A DNA stretch of 64,000 nt from DASRJW01 sp964567755 (GTDB lineage Bacteria; Krumholzibacteriota; Krumholzibacteriia; G020349025): contig CAZMNW010000019.1 in NCBI GenBank assembly GCA_964567755.1, forward strand, positions 10,888 to 74,887, read 5' to 3'. Below, in pieces: positions 34,804-43,976 of this stretch. The translations under genes were made by a program, and so were the position numbers. Under the pieces are notes generated by a model that worked only from the letters and a program-made list of their open reading frames with translations, was not told the origin of the DNA and did not search any database. Positions within the stretch are counted from its first letter, which is position 1. Every line of letters begins with the position of its first letter.

Positions 34804-36306
34804 ATGCGCGGCCAGGATCTCCTGTTGGTTGGCGTTCTCACGTTCTGCTACGTCCCGCTGGTCGCGCGCGCGCAGAGCGTGATCGACCCGGCACTCGAGG
34901 TCTCGCTCTACGCCTGTTGTCCGGCGTCGCCGACCTCGATGGCCTTCCTGCCCGGCACGCCGGGAAATCTCCTGGTGCTCGAGAAAAACTCAGGAAGAGT
35001 GCTGCACTTCCATGACGGCGCGTTCCAGGACGTCGCCCTCGATCTCGCGGTGTCGAACTACGGCGAACGCGGCCTGCTCGGCATCGCGGTGCACCCACAG
35101 TTCCCCGACAGCGCGTGGGTCTATCTCTATTACACGTCGAGCCCCACGGGGCAAGACACACCCTTTTCCGACATCGTGCTCGACAACCGCATCGAGCGCT
35201 TCATCTGGAACGGCAGCCAGCTGGTGGCGCCGCAGCTGTTGCTCGTTCTGCCAGCGCGCCCTGGTTTCTTCCACGTCGGCGGCGTCATTCAGTTCGGTCC
35301 CGACGGCATGCTGTACGGTGTCATTGGCGACGTCGGCAGATTCGCTGCCGGGCAGATGCAGAACAATACGAGCGGCAACGCGCCCGACACCACGTCGATC
35401 GTGTTCCGCCTGCGGGACAATGGCACGCCCCCCACGGACAATCCCTTCCATGCCATGGGCGGGGCGATGCAGTACGTCTACGGCTATGGCCTGCGCAACA
35501 GCTTCGGCTTCGATTTCGACCCGCAGACGGACGTGCTATGGGCGAGCGAGAACGGCCCGAACGATTACGACGAGATCAACCGCATCCCGCCAGGATGGAA
35601 CGGCGGCTGGAGCGATCTGTGGGGCCCCGATGACCGTCACATCAACGACACGAGCGGTCTGTGGGTGGCACCGGGCTCGTTCTACGCCGATCCGCAGTTG
35701 TCGTGGAAGACGACCGTGGCACCGACCGCGATGCTCTTCTTGCGCAGCGACAGCTTGGGCGCTTCCTATCGCGACGATCTCTTCGTCGGTGCCCACAACC
35801 AGGCTGGCAAGATCTATCGGTTCGAGCTCACGCCCGACCGCACGTCTCTCGTCCTCACCGACCCGTTGGTGACCGATCGCGTCGCCGACACCTTCAGCGA
35901 GGCCGATCTCTTCCAATGGGGCAATGCCTTCGGCGCCGTCGTCGATCTCGAGATCGGGCCGGATGGTGCGCTCTATGTCGCCAATTTCTATGGCGACGCC
36001 ATCTACCGTATTGGGCGCGCCAACGTCTCCGATCTCGGCGCGACACCACATCGCCGCCGCATCGTCGCGGCGCCCAATCCGTTCCGCACCACCACGTCGT
36101 TCCGCGTCACTGCGGCGGCGCGACAAACGCTCGCGATCTACGATGTCGCCGGGCGCGTCGTCCGCGTCCTGCATGGCCAGGGCGACTACGGCTGGGACGG
36201 TCGCGACGCCCAGGGTCGGCCCGTGGCCGCCGGGCTCTACGTGGCGCGTCTGCGACTTGCCGATGGCCGTGCGGGCGCAGGCGTCAAGGTCGTGCGCTTG
36301 GAATGA
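34804..36306 (+). CDS. Secreted glucose/sorbosone dehydrogenase-like beta-propeller with FlgD-like tail
   Basis: The 500-residue protein starts at ATG 34804. A signal peptide (LLLVGVLTFCYVPLVARAQ) precedes a six-bladed soluble quinoprotein dehydrogenase fold: 'ERGLLGIAVHPQF', 'VIQFGPDGMLYGVIGDVG', 'YGYGLRNSFGFDFDP', 'ENGPNDYDEIN' and 'VDLEIGPDGALYVANF'. The family oxidises sugars with PQQ or serves as a binding propeller; PQQ ligands were not verified. The tail APNPF (Pro424-Phe427) with a FlgD-type Ig domain ends VKVVRLE. It lies 4 bases downstream of the SUMF1-type lipoprotein, so the pair probably acts together outside the cytoplasm. Confidence 0.85.
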   Translation: MRGQDLLLVGVLTFCYVPLVARAQSVIDPALEVSLYACCPASPTSMAFLPGTPGNLLVLEKNSGRVLHFHDGAFQDVALDLAVSNYGERGLLGIAVHPQFPDSAWVYLYYTSSPTGQDTPFSDIVLDNRIERFIWNGSQLVAPQLLLVLPARPGFFHVGGVIQFGPDGMLYGVIGDVGRFAAGQMQNNTSGNAPDTTSIVFRLRDNGTPPTDNPFHAMGGAMQYVYGYGLRNSFGFDFDPQTDVLWASENGPNDYDEINRIPPGWNGGWSDLWGPDDRHINDTSGLWVAPGSFYADPQLSWKTTVAPTAMLFLRSDSLGASYRDDLFVGAHNQAGKIYRFELTPDRTSLVLTDPLVTDRVADTFSEADLFQWGNAFGAVVDLEIGPDGALYVANFYGDAIYRIGRANVSDLGATPHRRRIVAAPNPFRTTTSFRVTAAARQTLAIYDVAGRVVRVLHGQGDYGWDGRDAQGRPVAAGLYVARLRLADGRAGAGVKVVRLE

Positions 36307-36339
36307 TGCGCGCGGCTTGCTCGCCGCGGCCACGCATCA
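36304..36339. terminator. Hairpin between convergent genes
   Basis: The outer stem TGATGCG (36304-36310) with CGCATCA (36333-36339) and inner stem CGCGGC/GCCGCG around TTGCTC overlap the stop codon of the propeller gene and face trmL. Confidence 0.5.
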
Positions 36340-36361
36340 GCAGGCCGTGCACCTCCAGTCT

Positions 36362-36853
36362 TCAGAAGCACCGCAGCTGCCGCAGCCCCTCGTACACCAC
36401 GATTCCGGCCGCAATCGCGAGGTTGAGGCTGCGCGCCTCGTTCCACATCGGGATGGTGAAGCAGGCATCGGCGTGACGCGCGAGCAGCTCCGGCTCGAGA
36501 CCGGTCGTCTCCTTGCCGAAGACGATGAGATCGCCGCGGCGGAAATCGATGCGCGTGTAGGGCACCCGTGCGTGCGTCGTCAGCAAATGGAATCGACAGT
36601 GCGGCAGGTCGGCGAGCAGCGCCCCCCAGGAATCGTGGGTGTAGATCTCGGCATGTTTCCAGTAATCGAGCCCGGCGCGGCGCAACGCCTTATCGTCGGT
36701 GGAGAATCCGAACGGCTCGACCAAATGCAGCGGACAATGCGTCGCCATGGCCAGGCGCCCGATGCTGCCGGTGTTGCCGGGAATCTCGGGCTCGACCAGC
36801 ACGATGCCGAGCGGCGGGTCGGGATGCGGCGTCACTCCCGGATGCGCGCGCAC
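36362..36853 (-). CDS. trmL: tRNA (cytidine/uridine-34-2'-O)-methyltransferase
   Basis: The 163-residue SPOUT-class protein is of TrmL length. It shows the N-terminal VLVEPEIPGNTGSIGRLA, then 'HLVEPFGFS', KALRRAGLDYW, the SAM-binding knot residues LIVFGKETTGLEPELL and IPMWNEARSLNLAIAAGIV. TrmL methylates the wobble ribose of tRNA-Leu isoacceptors. It is the last gene of a minus-strand group and begins 4 bases after the etfA stop. Confidence 0.92.
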   Translation of the reverse strand: MRAHPGVTPHPDPPLGIVLVEPEIPGNTGSIGRLAMATHCPLHLVEPFGFSTDDKALRRAGLDYWKHAEIYTHDSWGALLADLPHCRFHLLTTHARVPYTRIDFRRGDLIVFGKETTGLEPELLARHADACFTIPMWNEARSLNLAIAAGIVVYEGLRQLRCF

Positions 36854-36857
36854 GCGC

Positions 36858-37838
36858 TCACTCCTTGCCGAGCAACTTCTTGAGCTCTTCGGTGAGCAAG
36901 GGCACCACCTCGAACAGATCGCCGACGACGCCGTAGTCGGCGTTCTGGAAGATCGGCGCGTTCGGGTCCTTGTTGATCGCCACGATCACCTTGGACGTGC
37001 GCATGCCAACCAGATGCTGGATCGCGCCGCTGATACCGCAAGCGATGTAGAGCGATGGATTGACCACCTTGCCCGTCTGGCCGACCTGGCGACTGTGCGG
37101 CTGGTATCCCGCATCCACTGCGGCGCGCGAGGCGCCGACGGCACCGCCGAGTGCCGCGGCCAAGCCTTCGATGAGCGCGAAGTTCTCCTCCGACTTGAGC
37201 GATCGTCCACCGGAAACCACGATGTCGGCTTCGGCGAGCTCGACACGGCCGGCACCGGTCTGGAGGAACTCTTGCACCACGGCCCGGGGCGGCGCGCTGG
37301 GCGTCCACGCATGTTTCTCGATCGCGCCCGTGGTCCCGTCCGGCGCCGCGGCGGCCACGGTGTGCGGCCGGAGCGTGATGACCTGGACGCCCTGGCCGTG
37401 CACGACGAACTCGGCGTTGACCTTGCCGGTGAACACCGGATGCACGACGCGGAGACTGCCGTCGGCACCGAGGTCCATCTGCACGACATCGGTCATGAGC
37501 GCCGCCTCCAGGCGCATCGCCAGCGCCGGTGCCACGTCCTTCGCCATCGACGTGTCGGCGAAGAGAACGAGCCCGTAGCCGCGTGCACCCACCAGCCACG
37601 CCAGCGCCGCGCTCGTGGTTTCTCCGCCAGAATCTCCGGTGAGTTCGATTTGCTGCACGGCGACGCCGTGGGCGGCCAGCTCCCGCGCCGCCGCGTCCGT
37701 TCCCGTCCCGACGAGGGCGGCATCGACAACGCCGCCGCTCGCGGACACGAGCTTGCGTCCGGCACCCAGAACTTCGAGGGAAGTCTTGCGCAGCAGAGCG
37801 TCCTTCATCTCCCCCACGACCAGAATCTTCTTCGGCAT
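36858..37838 (-). CDS. etfA: Electron transfer flavoprotein alpha subunit
   Basis: The ATG at 37838 follows GGGGGAAGG and gives 326 residues. The N-terminal domain is MPKKILVVGEMKDALL. The C-terminal FAD domain has SGGRSLKSEENFALIEGLAA, 'AGYQPHSRQVGQTGKVV', 'YIACGISGAIQHLVGM' and 'VIVAINKDPNAPIFQNADYG'. With EtfB it shuttles electrons from acyl-CoA and other dehydrogenases to the quinone pool. The gene starts 17 bases after the etfB stop. Confidence 0.95.
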   Translation of the reverse strand: MPKKILVVGEMKDALLRKTSLEVLGAGRKLVSASGGVVDAALVGTGTDAAARELAAHGVAVQQIELTGDSGGETTSAALAWLVGARGYGLVLFADTSMAKDVAPALAMRLEAALMTDVVQMDLGADGSLRVVHPVFTGKVNAEFVVHGQGVQVITLRPHTVAAAAPDGTTGAIEKHAWTPSAPPRAVVQEFLQTGAGRVELAEADIVVSGGRSLKSEENFALIEGLAAALGGAVGASRAAVDAGYQPHSRQVGQTGKVVNPSLYIACGISGAIQHLVGMRTSKVIVAINKDPNAPIFQNADYGVVGDLFEVVPLLTEELKKLLGKE

Positions 37839-37855
37839 GAGACCTTCCCCCCGCA

Positions 37856-38653
37856 TCAGATGATCTTGGCTTCGTTGCGCAGAAGCTGGACCAATGTGCG
37901 CGCCTGTTGCTGCGCGTCTCCGTCGACAAACTTGCACGCGCCGCGTTCCGGGAGTGGCAGCAGCCGCAGCAGCCGGGCGCCGGCACCAGCCTTCCCGACC
38001 GTGTCGGACATCAAACCGAGATCGGCCGCCGTCTTCTCCTCGATGGGTTTCTTCTTCGCCTTCATGATGCCCGTGAGGCTGGCGTAGCGCGGTTCGTTGA
38101 GACCCTTTTCGCAGGTGAACAACGCCGGCAGGGTGCAGGAGAGGACTTCTTCGCCACCATCCACGCGCCGCCGGACATTCGCGCTCTGCTGGTCACCCGC
38201 GAGCGTGAAGGCGTGAATCAGGTTCACTTGTGGCAGATCGAGCAGCACCGCGACGGCGCCGGGCACCGCCGAGGCGTTGTCATCGATCGCCATCTTGCCG
38301 GCAAAGACGAGGTCGAAGGCCTCGGGCCGTAGCGCCGCGGCCAGCGCCCGCGCCGTCGCCATGGCGTCGCCGCCTTCGAAGGCATCGTCCTTGAGGTGGA
38401 GAGCGCGATCCGCTCCCATCGCCAACGCCGTCCGCAGCGTCTCGGCCACCCGCGGCGGACCGAGCGCCACGACGGTCACGGTCGAATCTCCGCCCACTTG
38501 TTCCTTGATCTTGAGCGCTTGTTCCACCGCGAGCTCGTCGTACGGATTCATCACGTACTTGATGCCTTCGCGCACGATATCCATGGCATCGGCAGTGATG
38601 CGAATCTTGGTCTCCGTATCCGGGACCTGTTTGACGAGGACTCCGATCTTCAC
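37856..38653 (-). CDS. etfB: Electron transfer flavoprotein beta subunit
   Basis: The GTG at 38653, 6 bases after AGGAGG, gives 265 residues beginning VKIGVLVKQVPDTETKIR. AMP-site and signature regions are 'YVMNPYDELAVEQALKI', 'VVALGPPRVAETLRTALAMG' and 'VFAGKMAIDDNASAVPG'. It pairs with EtfA to form the FAD/AMP heterodimer. The gene sits 22 bases downstream of a secreted M20-like gene, an unusual neighbour. Confidence 0.95.
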   Translation of the reverse strand: MKIGVLVKQVPDTETKIRITADAMDIVREGIKYVMNPYDELAVEQALKIKEQVGGDSTVTVVALGPPRVAETLRTALAMGADRALHLKDDAFEGGDAMATARALAAALRPEAFDLVFAGKMAIDDNASAVPGAVAVLLDLPQVNLIHAFTLAGDQQSANVRRRVDGGEEVLSCTLPALFTCEKGLNEPRYASLTGIMKAKKKPIEEKTAADLGLMSDTVGKAGAGARLLRLLPLPERGACKFVDGDAQQQARTLVQLLRNEAKII

Positions 38654-38675
38654 GCCGTTCCTCCTGTCCACACAC

Positions 38676-40556
38676 TCATGGCACGGTTGGGGCGCTGCCG
38701 AACCAGGCGAGCGCCGCACAGTACGCGACTCCCAGATCCGACAGCTCGCGCTCCGAGATCGACTCGTGCTGGGTATGGCCTTGCTTGTCCACGCCTGGCC
38801 GCTCCGGCCCGAACGGGATCGCGAGCGGCATCAGGTTTCCAGCCGAACGGGCGATGGGCGGAATCTCCCCGCGAATGTCGCCACTCGCGAGCTCGTAGGC
38901 GTCCACCAGCCAGTCGCGGACGCGCGGCGGCGGCGACTGCTGCACCGGCTCGCGCCCGTCCGCCTCCCACGCGAGCGTCAGCTGCGCGCCGTGGTCGTGA
39001 TTGAACTTCGCCACCAGCTCCGCGAAGCGGGCGCGGATCCAGGCGCGATCGTGCCCGACCGGGAAACGCACGTCGATCGACACCGCCACTTCTTCGCCGA
39101 TGCGGTCGAACTGGACGGGGTTGATGCGCGGAGTGCCCATGCGCGCATCCTCGTAGAACAGACCAGCGGCCTTCCCCGTCGGATCGGACTGCAAGCCGCG
39201 GTCGAGGAATTGGATGATGTCCAGCGCCGAGTTCTGGTACATCGGCACCTTGGCGAGCGCGGACGCCATGTCCATGATGGCGTTGCGCCCAGCGGCGCTT
39301 TCCACGTGCGACGGCAGCGTGTAGGCGAAGAAATGCAAGGTGTCTTCCTGCACGTACGTGCCGTAACGCGAGATCGGAATCGTTTCCTGGTGCGGTTCGA
39401 TGATGCCGCGCCACTTGCTGACCATGTCGAGCGACGGGTTGGTGGAATCGACCGGATCCTTGTAGAGAATCCAGGCGCGCGTCTCGGCCGGGACTGTGTT
39501 CATCGACCAATACGCCGTGAGCTTGTAGATGTAGTACATCTCCGGCTTCAATCCAGCGGTCTGTTTCATGCCGCGCCGCGAGGACACGCGCGCCACCAGG
39601 TTGCCCATCTGACCGTCGGCGTAGGGGAAGACGCCGTCCGCCGCCAGCACGAGGCCGGGGGCCGGCGCGAGCGTGCTCAGGCTGGTCGCTAGGCTCGCGT
39701 CCGGCATGCTCATCGTGGTGCCGACGAGCAGCACGAGAGGCCTGGCCAGCCCGAGCCCCGCATCCCGGAGCGTGCGCAGCGCGAACAAGTTGACCAGCAG
39801 CGGACCCTTGTCGCCGTAGACGCCGCAACCGATCCAGCGCCCGTCCTTCAAATTGAGGTCGAAGGGCGGCGTGTCCGTGTCCCATTTGTAATCGACCGGG
39901 CGCATCACTTCGACATGTGTATAGACAACCACCGGCGCGACGCCGGCTTTGATCTTGCCCGCCAGCCGAATCTCCAACGTTTCGTGCCCATGCCGCACTA
40001 CCTCGAGCCCGAGCCCCTGGGCGAGCTCGGCAAGGGAGTCGAGCGCGAGATGAAACTCCGGGTTGTCGACGTTCTCCGAGATGACGGAATGATAGGTCTT
40101 GAACTTCACCAACGTGCGTAGCTCGCGCAGGAGGTCGGCACCGTAACGCACGGTGAGGTAATCGCCGAGGAAAATCCCGAGCGCGCGCCGCTGGGTTTCG
40201 TTGGCGGGGTCCAACCGACCGGACCATTTGGCGAAGGCGGCGTCGACTGCGGGAAAATCCTGCTTGGCATTTGCCGCCGTGAGTGCCGCGTTCAGGTAAT
40301 CACGGAAGGCTTTGCCGGATTTGTCGGCCGGGAATTCTTCGACGTTCGCCGGCCGCACGTGTTTGGCGACGCTCTTGCGGATGGTCTCGCGCGACGACTC
40401 CAGCCTCTCGCGCAGGTCCAGGTAATCGGTCTCGGCCCGAGCGCCGGCACGTGGGATCACGACCAGCAAGAGCGCGAACAGCGCCATGCACCACGATGGA
40501 CAGCGGATCGAAGCGGTCGAAAAGGAAGCGAGTCGTGGACGGCCTGCGCGCAGCAT
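38676..40556 (-). CDS. Secreted M20-family metallopeptidase-like protein with altered active site
   Basis: The 626-residue protein has a signal peptide (MALFALLLVVIPRAGARA within residues 24-41) and the PepV/DapE-like fold. Metal-region motifs are YTHVEVM (His214; Glu216 where HxD is usual), YGDKGP (Asp249) and a final GHTQHES His. The catalytic Glu-Glu pair expected after 'LLVGT' is replaced by Met282-Ser283-Met284. The M20 general base therefore appears missing, and the protein may be non-hydrolytic or use another residue. The N-terminal extension of about 180 residues is also long for M20. ATG 40487 is an alternative start. It leads an operon with etfBA and trmL. Confidence 0.8.
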   Translation of the reverse strand: MLRAGRPRLASFSTASIRCPSWCMALFALLLVVIPRAGARAETDYLDLRERLESSRETIRKSVAKHVRPANVEEFPADKSGKAFRDYLNAALTAANAKQDFPAVDAAFAKWSGRLDPANETQRRALGIFLGDYLTVRYGADLLRELRTLVKFKTYHSVISENVDNPEFHLALDSLAELAQGLGLEVVRHGHETLEIRLAGKIKAGVAPVVVYTHVEVMRPVDYKWDTDTPPFDLNLKDGRWIGCGVYGDKGPLLVNLFALRTLRDAGLGLARPLVLLVGTTMSMPDASLATSLSTLAPAPGLVLAADGVFPYADGQMGNLVARVSSRRGMKQTAGLKPEMYYIYKLTAYWSMNTVPAETRAWILYKDPVDSTNPSLDMVSKWRGIIEPHQETIPISRYGTYVQEDTLHFFAYTLPSHVESAAGRNAIMDMASALAKVPMYQNSALDIIQFLDRGLQSDPTGKAAGLFYEDARMGTPRINPVQFDRIGEEVAVSIDVRFPVGHDRAWIRARFAELVAKFNHDHGAQLTLAWEADGREPVQQSPPPRVRDWLVDAYELASGDIRGEIPPIARSAGNLMPLAIPFGPERPGVDKQGHTQHESISERELSDLGVAYCAALAWFGSAPTVP

Positions 40557-40629
40557 GCGTGATCCCTTCGCGTGGCAATCGTCGAGCGTGATCGCGCCTT
40601 GGGGACAGTGGAAGTGCGGCGACCACGCC

Positions 40630-40659
40630 AGGATAGGGGGGAGCTGTCACGGGCGTCAA
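40630..40659 (-). promoter_or_regulatory. Promoter of the M20-etfBA-trmL group
   Basis: On the minus strand TTGACG (40659-40654) and TATCCT (40635-40630) are separated by 18 bases, about 75 bases before ATG 40556. Confidence 0.6.
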
Positions 40660-40689
40660 GCCGAAGGCGTGCTGTGCTATCGTGCGCCC

Positions 40690-41628
40690 ATGCTGTGCGT
40701 CGTGTACTCGCCGCGTTACGAATGCGACATCGGGCCGCATGTGTTCCCCACCGAGAAATTTCGGCTGGTGGTGGAGCGCCTGATCAAAGACGGCGCCATC
40801 GATCGCGCCCAGATCCTGGAGCCCGAGCCGGTGACCCGCGCCGACCTGGAGCTGGTCCATACTGGGGACTACATCACCGATTTCCTCGAGCTCAGGCCAA
40901 CGCCACGCGTGCTGCGGTCGGAGCTGCCGATCACCTCCGCCATCCGCGACGCCTCTCTCGTGGCGGCCGGAGGCACGCTGCTCGCCGCGCGCCGGGCTCT
41001 CGAGGACGGCGCCTGCATGCACATCGGCGGCGGCTATCACCACGCGATGCCTGGACATGCCGAAGGCTTCTGCTACCTCAACGACATCGCCGTGGCGCTG
41101 CGATGTCTGCAGCGCGACGCCAAGCTGCAGCGTGCCGCCATCATCGACACCGATCTGCACCAAGGCAACGGCACGGCGCGCATCTTCCAGGCGGACGATT
41201 CCGTGTTTACCTTTTCCATCCACCAGGAGAACAATTACCCCATCAAAGAACGCAGCGACTGTGACCTCGGTCTCCCCGACGGCACTGGGGATGAGGCTTA
41301 TCTCGAGGTCCTCGAACGCGCGGTCTCGATCATCCTGGACCAGCATCGTCCCGAGCTGGTCATGATGGTGGCCGGCGCCGATCCGTACGCGGAAGACCAG
41401 CTCGGGGGATTGCGGCTCAGCCTCGAGGGGCTGCGCCGGCGCGACGCCTTCGTCGTCGCGGCGTGTGCCGCGCGCGCGATCCCGATCGTGGGGCTCTTGG
41501 CGGGCGGCTACGCCCGACGCCTGCAGGACACGATCCGCATCCATGCCAACACCGCGCTCGAGGTGTTGGGATGGCGCACGTTACGCGCGCGAGCGACCGC
41601 CGCAACGCCGTCTGGACCGCGCGCCTGA
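40690..41628 (+). CDS. Histone deacetylase/AcuC/AphA-family zinc deacetylase
   Basis: The 312-residue protein starts at ATG 40690 and has all arginase-deacetylase fold motifs. These are GGGYHHAMPGHAEGFCYLND (tandem catalytic His), IDTDLHQGNGTA (Asp and His zinc ligands), FSIHQENNYP and AGADPYAEDQLGGL (third zinc ligand). Bacterial members deacetylate acetyl-lysine proteins, acetylpolyamines or acetoin-related substrates; this one cannot be assigned further. It lies 18 bases before an inositol-monophosphatase-like gene on the same strand. Confidence 0.92.
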   Translation: MLCVVYSPRYECDIGPHVFPTEKFRLVVERLIKDGAIDRAQILEPEPVTRADLELVHTGDYITDFLELRPTPRVLRSELPITSAIRDASLVAAGGTLLAARRALEDGACMHIGGGYHHAMPGHAEGFCYLNDIAVALRCLQRDAKLQRAAIIDTDLHQGNGTARIFQADDSVFTFSIHQENNYPIKERSDCDLGLPDGTGDEAYLEVLERAVSIILDQHRPELVMMVAGADPYAEDQLGGLRLSLEGLRRRDAFVVAACAARAIPIVGLLAGGYARRLQDTIRIHANTALEVLGWRTLRARATAATPSGPRA

Positions 41629-41646
41629 AACGGCACGATTCCTGAG

Positions 41647-42489
41647 ATGACGCGCTTGGATGGAGGAGATCGCCTGGACCCGACCCAGATCCTGCCGGCG
41701 CTCGAAGCCGAAGTGCGGCGCCTCGGCGACTACCAGCTGCGCGAGTCGCGGTCGCTCACACCCGACCAGGTGCGGGTGAAACGCGTCTCGGGCGACGAGG
41801 ACTCGCTCGTCACCGACATCGACGTGGAGTCGGAGCGACGGCTGCTCGCGTTCGTGCGCCGCGAGTTTCCGGATCATAGTTTCCTCGGCGAGGAAACCGG
41901 TCACGATCTGCGCGACCCCGCACATTATTGGATCGTCGACCCCATCGACGGCACCACGAACTTCGCCCAAGGCATTCCGTATTGGGGACCGAGCGTGGCG
42001 TATTGGCACCGGGGACAACCCGTCTTGGGTCTGGTGTACTTCCCGGCTCTCGACTGCCTGTTCAAGGCCCTCCGGGGTGGCGGTGCCATGCTCAACGATG
42101 CCCCGATCCACACCAGCCGCGCCGAGGAGTATTCGTCGCTCACGACGGTGGCGCTGCACAGCCGTTCGCACTACACGCACTCCTTGCGTTCGCGCGCCAA
42201 GGTACGCGTACTCGGCAGCATCATCGGCAACATGTGCTTCACCGCGAGCGGCACGTTCGCCGCCATGCACGGCCGGGGCCGATTGTGGGACGTCGCGGCC
42301 GGCATCCTGATTCTAGAGGAAGCCGGCGCCGTGGTCGAATGCACGCCGGATTGTCGCGGCATCGACCCCAGCCGCTACGGGCGCGACAGCCACGACGGCG
42401 CCTTGTTCAGCCTGCAGGCGCGCGCCAACGCCGCTTTGCCGCCGCTGTCGCAATTGCTCGAGCCCATCGCCACGGGCCCGCGCGGGTGA
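41647..42489 (+). CDS. Inositol-monophosphatase-family phosphatase
   Basis: The 280-residue protein has the lithium-sensitive phosphatase motifs LGEETG (metal Glu), VDPIDGTTNFAQGIPYW (metal Asp cluster) and LWDVAAGILILEEAGA. The family dephosphorylates inositol phosphates, histidinol phosphate, or 3'-phosphoadenosine phosphates (CysQ). With sulfur-assimilation genes 14 kb away a CysQ-like role is possible but not supported by a specific motif. It is convergent with the kinase-like gene at 42521. Confidence 0.88.
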   Translation: MTRLDGGDRLDPTQILPALEAEVRRLGDYQLRESRSLTPDQVRVKRVSGDEDSLVTDIDVESERRLLAFVRREFPDHSFLGEETGHDLRDPAHYWIVDPIDGTTNFAQGIPYWGPSVAYWHRGQPVLGLVYFPALDCLFKALRGGGAMLNDAPIHTSRAEEYSSLTTVALHSRSHYTHSLRSRAKVRVLGSIIGNMCFTASGTFAAMHGRGRLWDVAAGILILEEAGAVVECTPDCRGIDPSRYGRDSHDGALFSLQARANAALPPLSQLLEPIATGPRG

Positions 42490-42520
42490 ATGGCGCCGGC
42501 ATCGAGCCGGGGGCCGTCGT

Positions 42521-43780
42521 TCACGAACGCAGGATGGACACCGCGTTCTGTTCGGCGATGTTCAGCAGGTGCTGCACCAAGTTCTCGGCATCGACCTCGA
42601 GCCGTTTCAACACTTGTCGCGCCCGCTTGGAGACGAGCGCCACCGCCAAGAACCAGAACCAGCGCGACGCATCGAACTGCGACCCCGAGGTGGTCAGGTA
42701 GGCCGAACGGAAAGCCGAAACGGCCTTCTCGATGCGGCCAATCTCCTGCCCGTTCACTTGTCCCATGTCGTAGAGATGGCTGGCGAAACGTGCCAGGTCG
42801 TACATCGGGTCCCCCAGACACACGGCATCGAAGTCCATCAGCCGTGGGGCGCCGCGATCGATGAGAAACTGCGCCGGGTGAAACGATCCGTGCAGGAGCA
42901 CGACCGGCGACTCGGATGCGAGCGGTCCCAGCATCGAGCTCAAACGATCGAGACGTGGCAAAAGCGCCGGAAAGACGGAGGCGAGCTCTTCCTTGGCGCG
43001 CTGAAAGCGCTGCCACTCCAGTTGCGCGTGCGCGATGCGGGGCAAGATCCCGAGCGTGCTCTCGGGGGGACGCATGGCGTGCAGACGCGCCGCCTCGCGC
43101 GCCATGGCACCGACGACGTCACGTTCCAGGTGCAGCACGGGGTTGGACCAGAACAGCACGCCCGGCACGTGCTCCAGCATCAGCAATCGCCGTTCGCGAT
43201 CCACCTGCAGCACTCGCGGCGCCGAGAGGCCGGATTCACGCAACGATTCGATCACCAACCCCACGCGCTCGACGCGATCGTCGGCATAGAGCTTGAGGAT
43301 GCACGGCTGGCCATCTTGCTCTCCGCTCAAGACACAGGTCGTGCCGGGCACGTACGAAACCACGCGCCATGAGCCGTCGCGATAGAGGGTCGGCAACTGC
43401 GCAAGCTGTGGATCCGACGGAAAGTGCCAATAGAGCATGTCGAGTTCGGCCACGAAACCGCTGGGCGCGGTGGCTCCGCCATGCCCGCGTAGATCGATGA
43501 ACCGGCGGAGCGCGCGTGAAGGCGGAAGAAACTCGGCGTAGAAGTACGTGGGCTCTGCGCTCGGTGCCTGGCCGCTGCGCCACAACCGGTACAGGACGTG
43601 CCAGCTCTTGCCCGGGACGTAGCGCACGCGCGCCAGCTCGCACGCTTCCCATGCCGTGCGGTCGCGCGGCGGCAGGAAACGCTGGAACGCCTGCAACATC
43701 GCCGGCGCCGACACGGATCGCGCCAGCGCTGCCGCATCCACACTGCCCGGCGGCACCGCGAAATTGGGGATCGGGAGCAT
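42521..43780 (-). CDS. Aminoglycoside-phosphotransferase-like protein with altered catalytic loop
   Basis: The 419-residue protein has an APH/choline-kinase-type fold. The N-lobe is followed by 'QPCILKLYADDRVERVG', and the C-lobe has LLHGSFHPAQFLID and LMDFDAVCLGDPMYDLARF. The usual Brenner motif HGDxxxxN reads His297-Gly298-Ser299, with Gln304 for Asn, so the catalytic Asp is missing; the metal Asp in DFD (Asp316) is kept. It may be a pseudokinase or have low activity. The substrate is unknown. The start ATG 43780 follows AAGGAG. Confidence 0.75.
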   Translation of the reverse strand: MLPIPNFAVPPGSVDAAALARSVSAPAMLQAFQRFLPPRDRTAWEACELARVRYVPGKSWHVLYRLWRSGQAPSAEPTYFYAEFLPPSRALRRFIDLRGHGGATAPSGFVAELDMLYWHFPSDPQLAQLPTLYRDGSWRVVSYVPGTTCVLSGEQDGQPCILKLYADDRVERVGLVIESLRESGLSAPRVLQVDRERRLLMLEHVPGVLFWSNPVLHLERDVVGAMAREAARLHAMRPPESTLGILPRIAHAQLEWQRFQRAKEELASVFPALLPRLDRLSSMLGPLASESPVVLLHGSFHPAQFLIDRGAPRLMDFDAVCLGDPMYDLARFASHLYDMGQVNGQEIGRIEKAVSAFRSAYLTTSGSQFDASRWFWFLAVALVSKRARQVLKRLEVDAENLVQHLLNIAEQNAVSILRS

Positions 43781-43976
43781 CGGTGAATCTCCTTCGCGGC
43801 GTCAGGAGCCGCCTCCATGTCCGCCGCCGACCAGTAATGCAGTTCCCGGCCGTTGGGTGCAACGAGGGCCTTGGACTGGTGCGGCCCGGGTGCTCGAATT
43901 GTCGACCGCGTGTGCTATCCTCCGTCCCCGCCCCCTCGAGGGGCCAAGATCGCGTCTCGGTTCACAGGAGGAGCTC

